Shown: positions 21,571-41,411, counted from the first letter of the stretch. The stretch is DNA of 59,316 nucleotides from Thamnocephalis sphaerospora (GCA_003614735.1 KZ992446.1:1-59316); one strand, 5' to 3'. Notes: generated by a model from the sequence alone, not told the origin. Translations and numbers: made by a program.

Positions 21571-23405
21571 TTACAGCTCGTCGTGGTCCTCGTCTGCAAG
21601 CAAGCGGTGGTATGGTAAGCAATGGGCTCTAGACGGTGCTGATGACGATGATGCTGGCAGCACCGTCTCCAGCGCATTCGCAGTTGCGCGTACTTACCCT
21701 CCTCCTCGTCGGCCTCTTCCGCCTTCTTCTCTTCCTTTTCTTCCTTCTCCTCTTCCTTCGCTTCCTCCTTCTTCTCTTCCTCCTCCTCCTTCTTCTCCTC
21801 CTTCTTCTCCTCCAGCTCAATCTTGTTGCTACACGTGTGATGTCCGGTGCATGAGTATGCGAAGATCACGCTGTCAAACCCGCACACACCAATGCCTACC
21901 TGGCATTCTCCGAGATGAACGAATAGAACGACTCCTCGCTGCGATCGCCCTCGTAGTCAACCACCTCGTTGGTGCCGGCCTTCAGCAGCTTGATGGTGGG
22001 GAAGCCCTCGACCTCAAAGTCGGCAGCCAGCGGCAGGTCATTGGCGGTCGCGTCCATCTTGGCGATGACGATCTTGTCACTGTGCTTGGCATACTTGGCT
22101 GCCACCTTCTCATAGGTCGGCACTGCATGACAAATCACTGTGAGCGCCTGTCCATGACCAAAAACACCTGCCCGCGCACTTACTAAGCTTCTTGCAGTGA
22201 CCGCACCACGGAGCGTAAAACTCGATAAGAACATCCTTGCTCTTGTCCAGGACAACATCCTCAAAGTTGTTGGCCACAACCACCTTGACATCCTCGTCGT
22301 TGGCCTCCGGGATCGGCTCCGACTTGATGCTCGGCTTCAGCTCGCCGCTCACATACGACGAGACAAACTCGCGGATAGCCTTGCCAGTGATCTCCTTATC
22401 CTGCGAGAACGGATACTTGAGCTGCTTCTTGGTCTCCTGGATGGCGAATGCCGGCCACTCCTCCTTAAGGTTGAGCGTCGTGGCATGGCCGCCAAACTGG
22501 TTGGCATCGATGAACACAAAGTTAACCTTGCCCTTGAACTCCTTGGCGACATCGCGCAGCTCATCGCCCAGCGTTTCGCGGTCCTCGTCACTGGCGACAA
22601 ACAGGTAAGCCAGCGGCTTGCCAGACTCGATGTAGTCCATAAAGTTGTCCGGACCCAGCTCGTTGAGCAGCGGAACGGCGTTCGTCTTGACAAACTCGGC
22701 AATGTCCGCGTCGTTGAACTTGCCGTCGTAGTCGGTCCGGCCCTCATCGAACTTCTTGAACAGAGTGATGCTCGGGCTCTTCTCAATCTCAACCTTCTTG
22801 GCGACCTTCTTATCAAAGGTGGCGCCAAAGACAAAGTCGTCGCGCAGTTTGCTGGCCGTCTCCTTGAAGGCGACATAGTCCTTGTCCTCCTCAGAGGCAA
22901 AGTGGCCAATGACAACCACCTTGTCCGAGTCCTTGAACTCGACAATGTCGTCGGCGGTCAACGACGACACATCAGGCAGAAGCTGCTTCTTCATGTAGCT
23001 GACAATCGACTCGGCCGTGCGCTGGCCCTTGTACTCGCCAGTGCCAGACTCGCGGAACACCTTGAGCGTCGGATATCCCTGCACGTTGTACTCCTGGCAG
23101 AGATCGCGCTCCTCAGTACAGTCGACCTTGGCAAGGTGAATGTCCGTGCCCTTCAGCTCGGCGGCGGCCTTGTCGAACTCGGGCGCAAGGGCCTTGCAGT
23201 GACCGCACCACGGCGCGTAGAACTTGACCAACGTCACCTTGTTGTCCTCGTTGACGGTCTTCGGGAAGGTGTCGGCGGTCAGCACCTGAACGTCGCTCTC
23301 CACCGCCTGGACCTCCTCATCGGCGGCCTTCTTTGCAAGCACGCCGCCCGGCGTGAGGGCAGCGAGTGCGACAAGCGCAAGCAGGGCAGACGGCACGAGA
23401 CGCAT
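21571..23405 (-). CDS. PDI1: protein disulfide isomerase with HDEL retention signal
   Basis: ER lumen oxidoreductase and chaperone. Exon 1 (23405 to about 22185) has a signal peptide (MRLVPSALLALVALAALTP), thioredoxin domain a with APWCGHCKA, inactive b and b' domains, and the start of domain a' with APWCGHCKKL. Exon 2 completes a' (KYAKHSDKIVIAKMDATAND, FEVEGFPTIKLLKAG). Exon 3 is an unusually long Lys/Glu-rich tail. The final coding exon is only 23 nt (21593-21571) and supplies DEDHDEL, so ER retention depends on splicing of the last intron (21697-21594). About 510 residues, normal for the family. The frame is open upstream to 23552, but the ATG at 23405 gives the signal peptide. It is divergent from the condensin gene across 380 bases. 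Confidence 0.95.
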
Positions 23406-23784
23406 AATGGTGATGCTGGTGGGTGTGGATGGCAGGACAGGTGGTAGGCTGGCGCAAAGGGCAGAGAGTGGTAGTGGCGAGAATATTGTGGAAGGAACAG
23501 CCAGAAACCAGTCGGCCAGCTTATAAAGTCGGCGCGTCGAGACAAGCACCAAGCCCGCGTCGACATCCGTGTGTCTCTTTATGATTGGTGGAAAAGCCGC
23601 CCCTTTCTCCGCCTATCTGAGACCCAGACGACTGATCCAGCGACGGGATCCGTGGATCCGTGGATCCGCCAAAGATTCGGCTCTGTTTACATTTGCACAG
23701 GTCGCGCCAGTCGCCGTTTCGCGTCACTTGTCCCGCTACCAGTGTTACGCACCGATATTCCCGGCTGGCCGCCACCACCCAGCT
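23406..23784. promoter_or_regulatory. bidirectional promoter region of PDI and BRN1
   Basis: 379 bases between divergent ATGs. It has an inverted CCAAT (ATTGG at about 23583-23588) and three tandem 8-bp units at 23646-23669. No exact ER-stress element could be placed. Confidence 0.5.
23646..23669 (+). repeat. three tandem GGATCCGT units
   Basis: Three head-to-tail 8-bp units, GGATCCGT, GGATCCGT and GGATCCGC, in the PDI/BRN1 promoter. The spacing is compatible with a transcription factor site array, but the motif itself is not one I recognise. Confidence 0.8.
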
Positions 23785-26700
23785 ATGAACGAGTTTGACC
23801 GCCGCCGCTCCTCCATGGGGCTGATGGGCTCGCCTAAGCGCGTGCTGCTCAACGACGACGAGGCCGAGAAGCGGAATCGGCGCAGGTCGCGTGCCGACCG
23901 TCGCCGCTCGCACCTGGTCTCGCCCAAGCACCAGATAGTCATTGGACGCAGCTCGCTGGGCGGCGAGTCGGTTTTAGGCCCGGGTGCTGGTGCGCCACTG
24001 GTGCAGAGCCTGACGCCCGAGGAGCTGAACCGCCAGTATGAGGAGTGGATGAAGATTGCCGCCGACAACGTGCGTGGCTGTGCAGAGCGCATGCTTGGTG
24101 TCTGCTGACGCTGTTTTTGCAGAAAATCAACGCAAGCAACACCTGGAACTTTGCGCTGATTGACTACTTTCACAACATGACGCTGCTGCGCGACGGCGAT
24201 TCGATCAATTTTCAAAAAGCCTCCTGCACACTGGACGGCTGCATGAAGATTTACACGTCGCGCGTCGACTCTGTCGCTACGGAAACGGGCAAGCTGCTGA
24301 GCGGTCTTGCCGAAAGCAATGGTGTGTGTGCGTCGCTTGTGCTGCAGCGTGTATACCGATTCACTATTTACACGTCACATTTCTACGTAGCGCGTGGCCG
24401 TGTCAGCAATGGAGACGACGACGAAGAGACTCGCCGCAAGAAAAAGGTTGGATAGGCATGCACGTGTCGTGTGATTATTGCACACTGACGAGTGAGCTGG
24501 TCAATCGCTATTACAGTCATCGCGCAGCGAAAACACACTAGTCAAGGATTTCAATGCAATTACATTGAAAAAGTTTGATCTTGAGTTTTCAGTGGATCCG
24601 CTGTTCAAGAAAACATCCGCCGACTTTGACGAAGGTGGTGCACGTGGTCTACTGCTCAACCATCTGGGCACACACGCTGGCCTCAAGATCATCTTTGACG
24701 CCAGTGATGTGACTGCCTACAATGGCGATGCTGACGAGGAGCAGGCCGTCAGTAGCACCGAGGAAGACGGCAGCGGGCAGGCGGCAGAGACGACAGCAAG
24801 CGGCGGCTCTGTTGAAGTATCCGAGGACGATGAGGTAAAGGACGAAAAGGACAAAGCGGATGAAGAGCAGTTTGATGCCATGGATGAGGACACGGAGGAG
24901 GGTGCCGACGCCAGTGCCGATGCAGCAAAGACTTTTGGTGAAGAAGGAGAGGAGGAAAGCATGCTGCCCGACGCCGAAAAGGCGCACGTTATCGATGATA
25001 CTGAGAAAGCGCTGGACATTGGGCGGTTGAAAGGTACGTCGCGGCGATAAACGGAGCGCTGTCGTGTGAATCACTCACAGCCGTGACGCTGTCGTTGTAG
25101 CCAAGTTTGCCACTGGCATCCAAAACATGTGGCAGCGCAACATTTGCCCGTCCCTGCGCACATTCGAGTTTTCTTCGGAGGGTCTCGACCTCCCGCTGCT
25201 CCAGGCGAGCGTTGTTGAGCGCGATCCGCTTGCAGCCGACGATGGCACCGACGATCTGGACGACGACTTTTTCGACCGCGATCTTGAGGGCGGCGACTTT
25301 GGAGATGCAGCTGGATTTGGTGGTGCCGGCGATCTGGACGATGACGTGGATGATGATCGGGACGACGAGGACGACGAGGACGGAGATGGTGGCGAGGCGC
25401 GTAAACAGCGTGCTGCCACGGAGGGCGAGCAGGAGGGCGAAGGCTACGGAATTCTCCCCAACTTTTCCGAGGCCGACTTTTTGGCGTCCATGGCCAACAA
25501 CACCAACCAGCTGTTTTCATACTTTGACACTGCACTCAACAAAAACTGGGCAGGACCTCAGCACTGGAAACTGCTACGTCCCGCCAAGCGTACGTCACAC
25601 GCGTGCTGGCATCGTCGGCATCTGCGTGGTGTTAGCGTCCATGTGCTAACATGCTCTTTTCCATCTCAGCCTCTGCTGCCACGGCTGAAAAGTCTACTGC
25701 GGCAACGCGCCAACGCAAGGAAAAGGAGGTGCTGGAGGTGAACTTTGTCGATGGTGCCGAGGTGGACCTAGACACTTTGTTTGCACCGGCCACGGCATCG
25801 ATCAACATGCCCAAGACGCACGACCGAGCCGAAGAGCAAAACATGCTACCGGATGATCTGCACTACTCGGCGCGTCGCCTGCTCAGCCTGTTTGTCAAGC
25901 CTGCCCTTATGGTGTGTTTCCACGTCTTGAGCGCTGCCCACCAAACTGTTTTACCAACGCGTTGCATCCGCACCAGTTTACTGCTAAAGGGCGCCGGAGA
26001 TACGTGGATCCTGATCTGGAACGTGCTGGTGGGCATCACATTGGCATCGTGTGATCACAGCCGTGTTACTCACCAAACATCTGTTTTTTTATCTATAACG
26101 CTAGGCAACGACGTGGATACAGTGATGCGAGAGGCCAAGTTTACAGAAGCCGATAAGCACGATGACGCAGACGAAGAAGGCACGGGTGAGCGTTGCTTCC
26201 GTGATGCGTCTCTTGTGCTCTCTGCTAACAGGCGGCGTACTATCAGGCGGCCTCAACGACGACTTTGGCGAGCCCATCTTCAATGCACCTCCTGGATTCG
26301 ATGAGGTCGATGACGACGACGATGATGACGACATTGTTGGTGGTGGCTTCGACGACGCAGGCTTTGAGGAGGATGTGGATGCGGACGATATGCCTATTGT
26401 CTTTGAAGCAGAAGACACTGACTATGGAGATGCGCTGGCCAGTGCCACACGCACTGTCAAGCCGGCCTACGTCAGTTACGCCAGGACAGCCAAGCGTGTG
26501 GATGTGAAGCGGCTCAAGGATAACATTTGGCGGAAGCTGACCAATGAGGTAAGTGGACTGCCGACGACAGCCGCCAGGCTTGACTACTCTTTTGTTGACC
26601 GTTTGGCGCTCCGTTGGCATCATCAGCAGAGTGGCAAGGCACAAGAGGAAAGTGCAGTCGGATCGCCTCAAAAGCCACGAGTCGACGCGTGCGCCGAGGG

Positions 26701-26878
26701 CGAGCAGCGGTTCACCGAAATCATTGGTGGTCTAAAGCGCGTGTATCCCAAGGAGACGATGAAGGATATATCGGTGTCGTTCTGCTTCATTTGTCTGCTT
26801 CATCTGGCCAACGAAAAGAACCTCAAGATCACCGGCGACGCATCGCTGGCCGAGCTAAAGGTGGAGCAAGATGACTAA
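23785..26878 (+). CDS. BRN1: condensin complex subunit 2 (Brn1/Barren, kleisin)
   Basis: Kleisin subunit that bridges the Smc2-Smc4 heads in condensin, needed for mitotic chromosome compaction. N-terminal exons carry a basic Ser/Arg-rich segment (possible Cdk or Aurora targets) and SLTPEELNRQYEEWMKIA, then NASNTWNFALIDYFHNMTLL and ASCTLDGCMKIYTSRVDSVA, the helix-turn-helix that contacts Smc2. The family signature LKKFDLEFSVDPLFKKTSAD plus FDEGGARGLLLNHLGTH is present. Acidic regions follow and the C-terminal winged helix ends with SFCFICLLHLANEKNLKI and LAELKVEQDD. At least eight exons; intron 1 is 24070-24122. The ATG at 23785 (MNEFDRRRSS) is the first that precedes conserved sequence. Confidence 0.93.
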
Positions 26879-26989
26879 TATGTGCAGCACAGACCGCGTT
26901 GTGGCAGGCTATAAATCAACTTGTGAAAAGCACACGTGTTGGCGATAGAGTCGAGTGAGTATGGGGTCAACAGCAGCTTTATGCAGACC

Positions 26990-28081
<1,092 letters not shown>

Positions 28082-28310
28082 GGCGTGTGACGTTGGACGG
28101 TGGTGTTGAGTGCGAAATGCTTCTCAAGCAATGCAAAAGCTGGACCAGACAAGGTAAAGCGTCGTATGTGAACTATGGTAAGAATGCAAAAGGAAAAGAG
28201 AAAGTGGCACCAAAAGACGAGCGCGTCACATTTAAATGGTGCCCCATACTTTATCTCATCAATGCATTTGCATGATTCCGATTTTCTAAATGCGCGCCAT
28301 GCATGTCCGC

Positions 28311-34945
<6,635 letters not shown>

Positions 34946-35420
34946 GGCGATGCGCTGTGGTTCAATGTTTGCGTGCTAGTAACAAATGGCGCGAGTAATG
35001 AGGTCGCGGGGGTGTTGTGCCTAGTGTTTCTACCGGCGTAGCCAACAGTGGTGCAATCGCAACGACTAAGCACGGCTGCGTCTGCAGCTCAGGTGTTCGA
35101 CTCGGGTTGGCGGTATAGGCTGACTGGCGAAGGAGAGAGCAGGCAAGGAGACGAGACACCAGCACGCTGGCGGTGTATCCTTGGTGTAAAGAACAAGAGC
35201 GGTCACCAAGCGAATGTGCTACGGCCCAGGCAATACTAGCACTCATATTGCCAGTTTATCCGACGATGACGCATCCAAGTCCGCCTCACTGAATGGCAGC
35301 CCAACACAACACGCAAGCATCCAGCTCACCATTGTCATCGTCACTGCTTACCACCGCGCCATTCACACCTGTCTACTACTCTACCGATCGCGCTACGGAG
35401 AAGGGTGACCTGCTTCCGCC
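34946..35420. promoter_or_regulatory. bidirectional promoter of the ABCC transporter and proteasome alpha6
   Basis: 475 bases between divergent ATGs. I looked for a yeast-type proteasome element (GGTGGCAAA) and did not find it. No repeats. Confidence 0.45.
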
Positions 35421-36687
35421 ATGGTAAGGCGGCGACGGAGACACCGGCGACATCAGGGCCATGGCGCGTGCGGCTTACCCGCGAACATTGGGGCAGTTCC
35501 GTAACCAGTATGACAGCGACATCTCCGTGTGGAGTCCGCAGGGCCGCCTGCATCAGGTGGAGTATGCGCTGGAAGCGGTAAAGCAGGGCTCCGCCGCGGT
35601 AGGCCTGCGCTCCAAGACACATGCCGTGCTGGTGGCCGTCAAGGTGAGCAGCATCGCTGGTCTGGCTGCGCTGGCGCGGTGGCTTATGTAGCCTGGCCGA
35701 TGGGTACATGCGACATCCTAGCGCACGCCAGGTGACCTCGCCTCCTATCAGAAGAAGATGATCCGCATCGATGACCATATGGGCGTGGCCATTGCCGGTC
35801 TGACTTCGGACGCACGGGTGCTCAGGTACGCGTCACCACTTGCCTTGGGAGCCAAACGGTGCAGCCACATGAGTGCTGATATCAATGGGAATGGTGCATA
35901 GCAACTATATGCGCACCGAAGCGATGCGGTCCAAGATGCTCTACAATCGTCCTCTGCCGATTGGTCGGATTGTGAGCGCTCTGGCCGACAGTAAGTAGCT
36001 GTCGCAGCGTGGGAGAGATCGGCAACAGGGTTAGAGGCGTGGCGCATCGCTGTAGGGGGACGTATGACCATCTGCAACGTACTTCTCATCATTGGCTGTG
36101 GTGGCGATAACGTGACTGGCGACAGAGGCGCAAGTGAACACGCAAAACTATGGCGGCCGGCCGTATGGCGTTGGTCTGCTGGTCATTGGCCAGGATGTAG
36201 GTATTTACGGTGGCGACAATGGTGATGCGCGACAACTAAGACTGCCTACGATGCGATGTGCAGGAGACGGGTCCGCATCTGTTTGAGTGCTCGCCGTCAG
36301 GCAACAACTTTGAGTACTATGCGATGGCCATTGGCGCACGCGGTCAGTCGGCCAAGACCTATTTGGAACGCCATTACGAGCAGTTTGCCGAGGGTAGGTT
36401 GGGAGAGAACGGGTCGGCAGGCAACATCAGGCGGCTCATGTAGCATGACACGCGCAGCTTCGCTCGAGGATTTGGTCCACCATGGTCTGCAGGCTCTAAA
36501 GGCAACATTGCAGCAGGACAAGAAGCTGGACACGGACAATGCCAGCGTGGCGTTTGTCGGCGAGAACCAAAAGTTTACCGTTCTTGAAGGCGAGGCGCTG
36601 ACGAGCTATCTAGCACGACTGGGCAGCACCGACGCACCAGCAGCTGCAGCGGCACCCGCCGATGTTGCGCCCATGGAGACGGAATAG
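35421..36687 (+). CDS. PRE5: 20S proteasome subunit alpha6 (PSMA1/Pre5)
   Basis: Outer-ring subunit of the 20S core. The family begins MFRNQYD. Here the ATG at 35421-35423 is followed at once by a 73-nt intron (35424-35496), and exon 2 opens [20 protein letters not shown], so the first coding exon is the initiator codon alone. An in-frame ATG inside that intron (35461) would give a 12-residue non-family extension, which I reject. Later exons: [13 protein letters not shown] (from 35722), [75 protein letters not shown], and an acidic, Ala-rich end (APMETE). The proteasome alpha signature is intact and length is normal. Confidence 0.93.
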
Positions 36688-37872
36688 GCCGTCGTGTCGA
36701 TAAACTGGTCCGCGTGGAGGGTACATGCGTGTTGCGTCGCGTCCATGGCGCTTGCCATCGATTGGACCAGAGTAAACCACCTGAACGCCTTGCGAGCTGG
36801 AATGCTACATGCGACCGCGTCTTGAGCGCGTGTACTTTTTTATGGAATTACGCCAGCAGCACGCGGTAATGGCGCATTGCCCGCGCAGCGCCCTTGATCA
36901 TCTTGTTTGCGCCGTCGACACCAGTGATCGACCGTTGACCGCTGCAATATGGCAAGAAGCGACAAGATGATCCTAGCCATGTTGCGTCTTGTTGATTGGC
37001 ATAGCAACACAAAGCGCGGCCCCGCGTGTTTCAACGCATGCTGGTGGACTGATGGCGTATGCTGCTAGCCATGCGCGGTCGCACGGGTACAACGCGCGCG
37101 GGGTGGCTGATGCGTTGATGGTCCGTGGCGTGCGGCCTATTCTGGATTCTATGGTGACTTGTCGGCTTCCCGCACAGTCAGCAATTTTGCCCTTGTTTTT
37201 TCACTCACCACCCACCTTGGCCTTTTGCTGTTGTCGCCTGCTTGCTCGTCTATCTGCTGCTGCACCCAATACTGCTGTTCCGGCTATCACTGTTGCTGCT
37301 GCCGTGGCTGCTGTTGTTATTGCTGCTGCCGCTGCTGTTGCTACTGTTGCGACCATCCCTCTGCACTTGCCGTCTGTCGTCCGTTTCCTTCTCTTTCGCC
37401 GCCTCTACATTAGCCATTTGGCGTTCCCTTACACACACACACACCAACGACGCCTTTGCATCTCTGCGGTCGCCCGCGTTGCCTTGACTTGTTACGTACC
37501 CTGTGGCACGTGCGTGTGCGTTTTGATCGCAGGCCAAACCACCGCCGCAAGCGTTGTTGGTGCTTTTAAGCCGGCGGACTCGCGTGGCCTTTGGCATTGC
37601 CGGTTTGCCTTCTTCACCCTCTCCTCGGTTGCCTCACGCCGTTCACCCTACTTTAAATCTGCCACAACTACCGGGCGCCAGTGTTGGGACGCACTGTTTG
37701 GCTGCTGCTCCTGCCGCCGCTGCTCCTGTCGCTGCTGCTGCTGCTGCTGCAGTGGCATCCACGCTCTTTGTCAGTGCGCCCTAGGCGTTGACAGTCACGC
37801 TGCGGCCACCGCCTAGTGTTGGTACGCTACGCGGTCGCCACCGTCTCTTGCCGTTGCCATTGCCGCATCACC
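36688..37872. other. 1.2-kb intergenic region with CTG-rich leader
   Basis: The part from about 37150 to 37872 is rich in C, T and CTG triplets (run at 37732-37751) and has a short AC run near 37432-37443. A 275-codon frame through it is Cys/Ala/Leu-rich with no domain and is explained by composition. It is likely the promoter and long 5' leader of the gene at 37873. Confidence 0.5.
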
Positions 37873-39790
37873 ATGGGCCGCTGGTCGCAGTCTGCGCACG
37901 AGGACGAGCTGCTGCGCAAGGTGAAGACGCTCTTCCAGAATGCTGCCGACCATGTCCTCCGCGATCATCAGGTAAGTCCGCCGGCAAATGGCACGTGTTG
38001 CCGACACTAATGTGTCGCATTGTGGCACCACAGCACGAGTTCAATTTTGAGGCGTTTGTTGCGTCGCTGGACGAGAATGACCGGGGAGTGCGCAGGCTCT
38101 TTGAGGGTCTGTTGAAGGTGCGCGCAAATGCGTGCGCATGTGGATGAGCATGGAAGGCAGACGAGCGGTGGTACGATGGGAGCTACGCTGGAGGGCACCA
38201 GCGCTCTGGCTAACACGCCTTTTTGCTGGGCGATGATGGTGCTGGCGTACGCAGGAGACACACCGCAGCTATCGCAAGAGCCGAGCGCGCTCGTCACCCT
38301 ATCCGGACACGCACGGACGAGCACGCGCGCAGCATATGATGGGGAGACCGAGCATTTATCGCAACTTGGCCGGCGCCAGTTCTAGCGCCTCGCTGCATCA
38401 GCTGATGGACGCGCTTGGTGAGGATGTGGCGGCGCTGCCGATTACGTCGCCGCCGCTGGAAGATACATTTGGTTATACAGCAGACGAGATGTCGGACTGG
38501 ATCGAAGGCGGCGATGGATCTGCCAATGCGAGCGAGGAGTGGCTGCTGCCGTGGAGTGTGCGACGTGCGTCGCTAGCCAGCCAGCCTGATCATAACGGTG
38601 GCGGTCCGCCAGCCGGAGCGCTTCACGCCAATATGCGCAATTGGCGCCAAGCCTTGATGAATCGCGCTGTGGCCAACAACAACAACAACAGCAACAATAT
38701 CGGCAGTGCGAGCGGCGCACCGGCCACGACACCGGCGTTTGAGGATGAAATGAGTGCCAGTCCAATGCCATCGCTGCGCACGGCAGCACCGGCACGATCA
38801 GGACCAGGCGCGCCTTCTTCCTTTATTCGAGCGCTTTCTCGCCTGGGCGCCGGGCCCTCGGCGCCAAGTGCTTTGGATGGCGGTGGCAGTCTTGGTCTGG
38901 GCGGCTCGCGTGGCGCATCCCCTCGTATTGGCAATGGCGAAGCCAATCCGATTGCTATTGCCGCTGCCGCTGCTGCTTCTCGACACCCTCTGGTGATGGC
39001 GCGACGTCGTTCTGCCGCTGCCTTTAGCCCCAATTTGGAACATACGGCCGACAGTCCGCTGCTGGGAGGAGGAGGAGGAGGAGGAGGAGGAGGAGGCATG
39101 GGCGTGTCGCGAACACAGGCCATGAGTGCAGGCGGGAGTCCTGCTGCCTTTGATGTATTTTCAAGTCATCCGTCGACGCCACAATCACAGCCTGCCACGG
39201 CAATTGTCCGTCGTCTAAGCCAACTCGCGCGATCTCGCCAGTCGCTTGATGCTGCAACCGCTGCGGTCGCGGCAGCCAGCGCGTCCAGCTCACCGGGTCT
39301 GGGTGGTGCAGGCGGCGGCATGGGCGGTGGCACGCTCAGTGCTGGACATACACCCACAATGGCCGCAAATCGTAATGCGGCCGCAGCGGCGATGGCGGCG
39401 GTAACAGCACGCATGCTTGCGCGTCGTCCACTCAACGCACGTCCGAGTGCTCCCGATGCACCGCCCATTGTAGTGTCGGTGGCTGCCGAGGAGACGGGCG
39501 CAGGCGTGGGAATTGCTGTGCCGTCCACAGGTCGCCGGCACTCGCTGCGGGCGTCTGGCGACCGACCGAGAGCACGGCCTTCGCCACGCACGGCGCTTGA
39601 CATGGAGGCAGCACGAGCGCGCATACTTGCCATGGCGAATGCGCCCAGCAACTTATCAGCGGCCGTACCACCTCCATTGGATGGTTCTCCAGCAACTGCA
39701 TCCACCCCTGCCTCTGTCCCTGCCACGGCAATGAGCGAGACCAGCTCCAGTCACGACACTCATGCTGATACAACCATGCACGACGTTTAA
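37873..39790 (+). CDS. unknown protein, helical N-terminus plus long Ala/Gly/Ser-rich disordered region
   Basis: Three exons: 37873-37971, 38034-38117 and 38255-39790, 572 residues in all. I do not recognise the family. The first 90 residues look folded and charged: SAHEDELLRKVKTLFQNAAD, then NFEAFVASLDENDRGVRRLF, and ETHRSYRKSRARSSPYPD. Next comes LHQLMDALGEDVAALP and an acidic patch (TADEMSDWIEGGDGSAN). The remaining roughly 400 residues are Ala, Gly, Ser and Pro-rich with an Asn run, an 11-Gly run (39065-39096) and repeated RRxSxA-type motifs that could be kinase or 14-3-3 sites. All junctions are GT-AG and keep frame, and the ATG has a good context (CACCATGG). The long pyrimidine-rich leader suggests regulated expression. 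Signalling or RNA-related function is only a guess. Confidence 0.65.
39065..39096 (+). repeat. (GGA)n microsatellite encoding poly-Gly
   Basis: Triplet run inside the last exon of the gene at 37873, translated as eleven consecutive Gly. Length changes would stay in frame. Confidence 0.9.
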
Positions 39791-39954
39791 ACAGCTGCCA
39801 ACTGCCATCACCATTGAGATATCTTTGTACACAGTATCCGCAAGTCATATTGGCCGCGATACTCTTCTCTCTTTTCGGCACGAAGCCCACCCACCCCCTA
39901 CCGACGCTAGGATCAAGGTGCGCCGTCTAATAACGTCTTTCTGGTGTCACTTGG

Positions 39955-40002
39955 TCATTATCATCATCATCATCATCATCATCACCATCATCATCATCAT
40001 TG
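39955..40002 (+). repeat. (ATC)n microsatellite
   Basis: About fifteen TCA/ATC units with two interruptions, 165 bases after the stop of the unknown disordered protein. Confidence 0.9.
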
Positions 40003-41375
40003 CTCTCCAGGTTCTCCCTCATGCTCGCCATCATCTCACGCTCTGCATTTCGCCTTGTCCTGCTTCCGTCACGCTCGACGCCTGGCGTTGCTTCTGGCAC
40101 ACGCTGCTATCCCACACAACGTTCGGCTGGTCTGGACACCCATACTATCTAGCTTTCCTAGAGGGAGACGCTCCCGCCACCTTGCCTTATGCACTATCAT
40201 TTCTTACCGCATCCATATTTACGCTCACGGTTGTGCATCGTGCCGGCTGTTTCCATCGCCTCGATGTCTACTGCCGTAACGTTGTGTGGCTTTTTTGCAC
40301 GCTTCAGTCTAGTTTACGCTATCGCCGTCTGACACACATTCGATCGAAACGTCCATATCCTCTAGCGATGACGGCGAGGCGTACTGGCGATTTTTTTGAA
40401 TGCTGACGTTCGGCTGTTCTGCATAAATCTTGCGGCTTCATGACGAATGCGTTGGCGAACATTTTTTGTGCTGTATTGGAGCACAGCGGCCATCGTTGCC
40501 TGCTTGTCTGCCTGCTTATCTGCTTGCCGTCATCGGTCTGCCTCTTTTCGCGCACATGTGGGTGTCATGTTCCGTCCTCATCATCCGCATCAATAAACGC
40601 ATGTCCCGTTTGGGCTCAGGCATATTTGGCGCAAAGTAGCCCGGTACTACATCTTGAAACGCGTCTGGCCCTGATATGGCCAGCCGCATTGCAGCGCAAA
40701 AGGGCGGGCCATTGGCTTTACTGGTTTTATCAGCGTCTCCACCAACCTTGGTAATGGCATCGGCACCGCTGCGGTAGCGGCGCAGCCATGGCTCAAATAG
40801 CCAGGGCAGTAGCGGCCGCCTGGCCTAACCTAGTTCCGTTATTCCCTTTCTCTTGCCTGCTCTCTCGCCACCTTGCCCATTCACCTGCCCATCCGTTACT
40901 GTGATACTCTGCGTCTCTATCCTCGCCATCTGCTTTGCGCACTCGCTCAGACTATCCCGCCTGCTCCTTATCAGCACTGCCTTTTTTTGCTGTTCTCTTG
41001 CATCCGCCCATATACTTGCCACATTTTCCGACATTTTGCGTGCTGGCCCGCAACTGTCGTTGACCAAACCTTTACTGCAAGGTGTGTGTACTATGACGTG
41101 ACTAGGGGTGGATGGGGAGCCATCCCAAGGCAGTTTGGGGGACGATAGAAGCTGACCTTGGCACTGGTTCATATGGCGTCGGGTTTGCTGTTGACGGCGT
41201 GTGCTGGACCACTCGTAGACTGCAACGTACACCGTCCTCTGGCAACGTTCCACCTTGCATTGCCCGCACCATCTCGGATCGACGCTTGTACGCCGTCCGC
41301 ATTACCAGCTGTTACCAACCACATCGTCGTCGTTGCTGTTGTTGTCTACGGTGAGTTACGCGGGCTCCGAGAGAG

Positions 41376-41378
<3 letters not shown>

Positions 41379-41407
<29 letters not shown>
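41379..41407 (+). repeat. (GT)n microsatellite
   Basis: Uninterrupted GT dinucleotides for 29 bases, preceded by a short GA run. Confidence 0.9.

Positions 41408-41411
<4 letters not shown>

Noticed and set aside
22197-23447. 416-codon open frame antisense to PDI
   Set aside because: It mirrors the strongly supported PDI coding sequence; codon bias on the sense strand leaves the antisense frame open.
23552-23590. Possible ER stress response element (CCAAT-N9-CCACG) near PDI
   Set aside because: A CCAAT box is present on the minus strand, but the bases nine positions later read ACACA, which does not match the second half-site.
35461-35691. In-frame upstream start for proteasome alpha6 at 35461
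   Set aside because: It gives a non-family N-terminal extension, whereas the ATG at 35421 plus a GT-AG intron restores the conserved MFRNQYD start exactly.
36989-37816. 275-codon frame before the unknown gene at 37873
   Set aside because: Composition-driven, CTG-rich, no domain, and it ends just before the supported start of the downstream gene.
39762-40406. 214-codon frame with a poly-Ile run
   Set aside because: It translates the ATC microsatellite in the 3' flank of the preceding gene and overlaps that gene's last codons in another phase.
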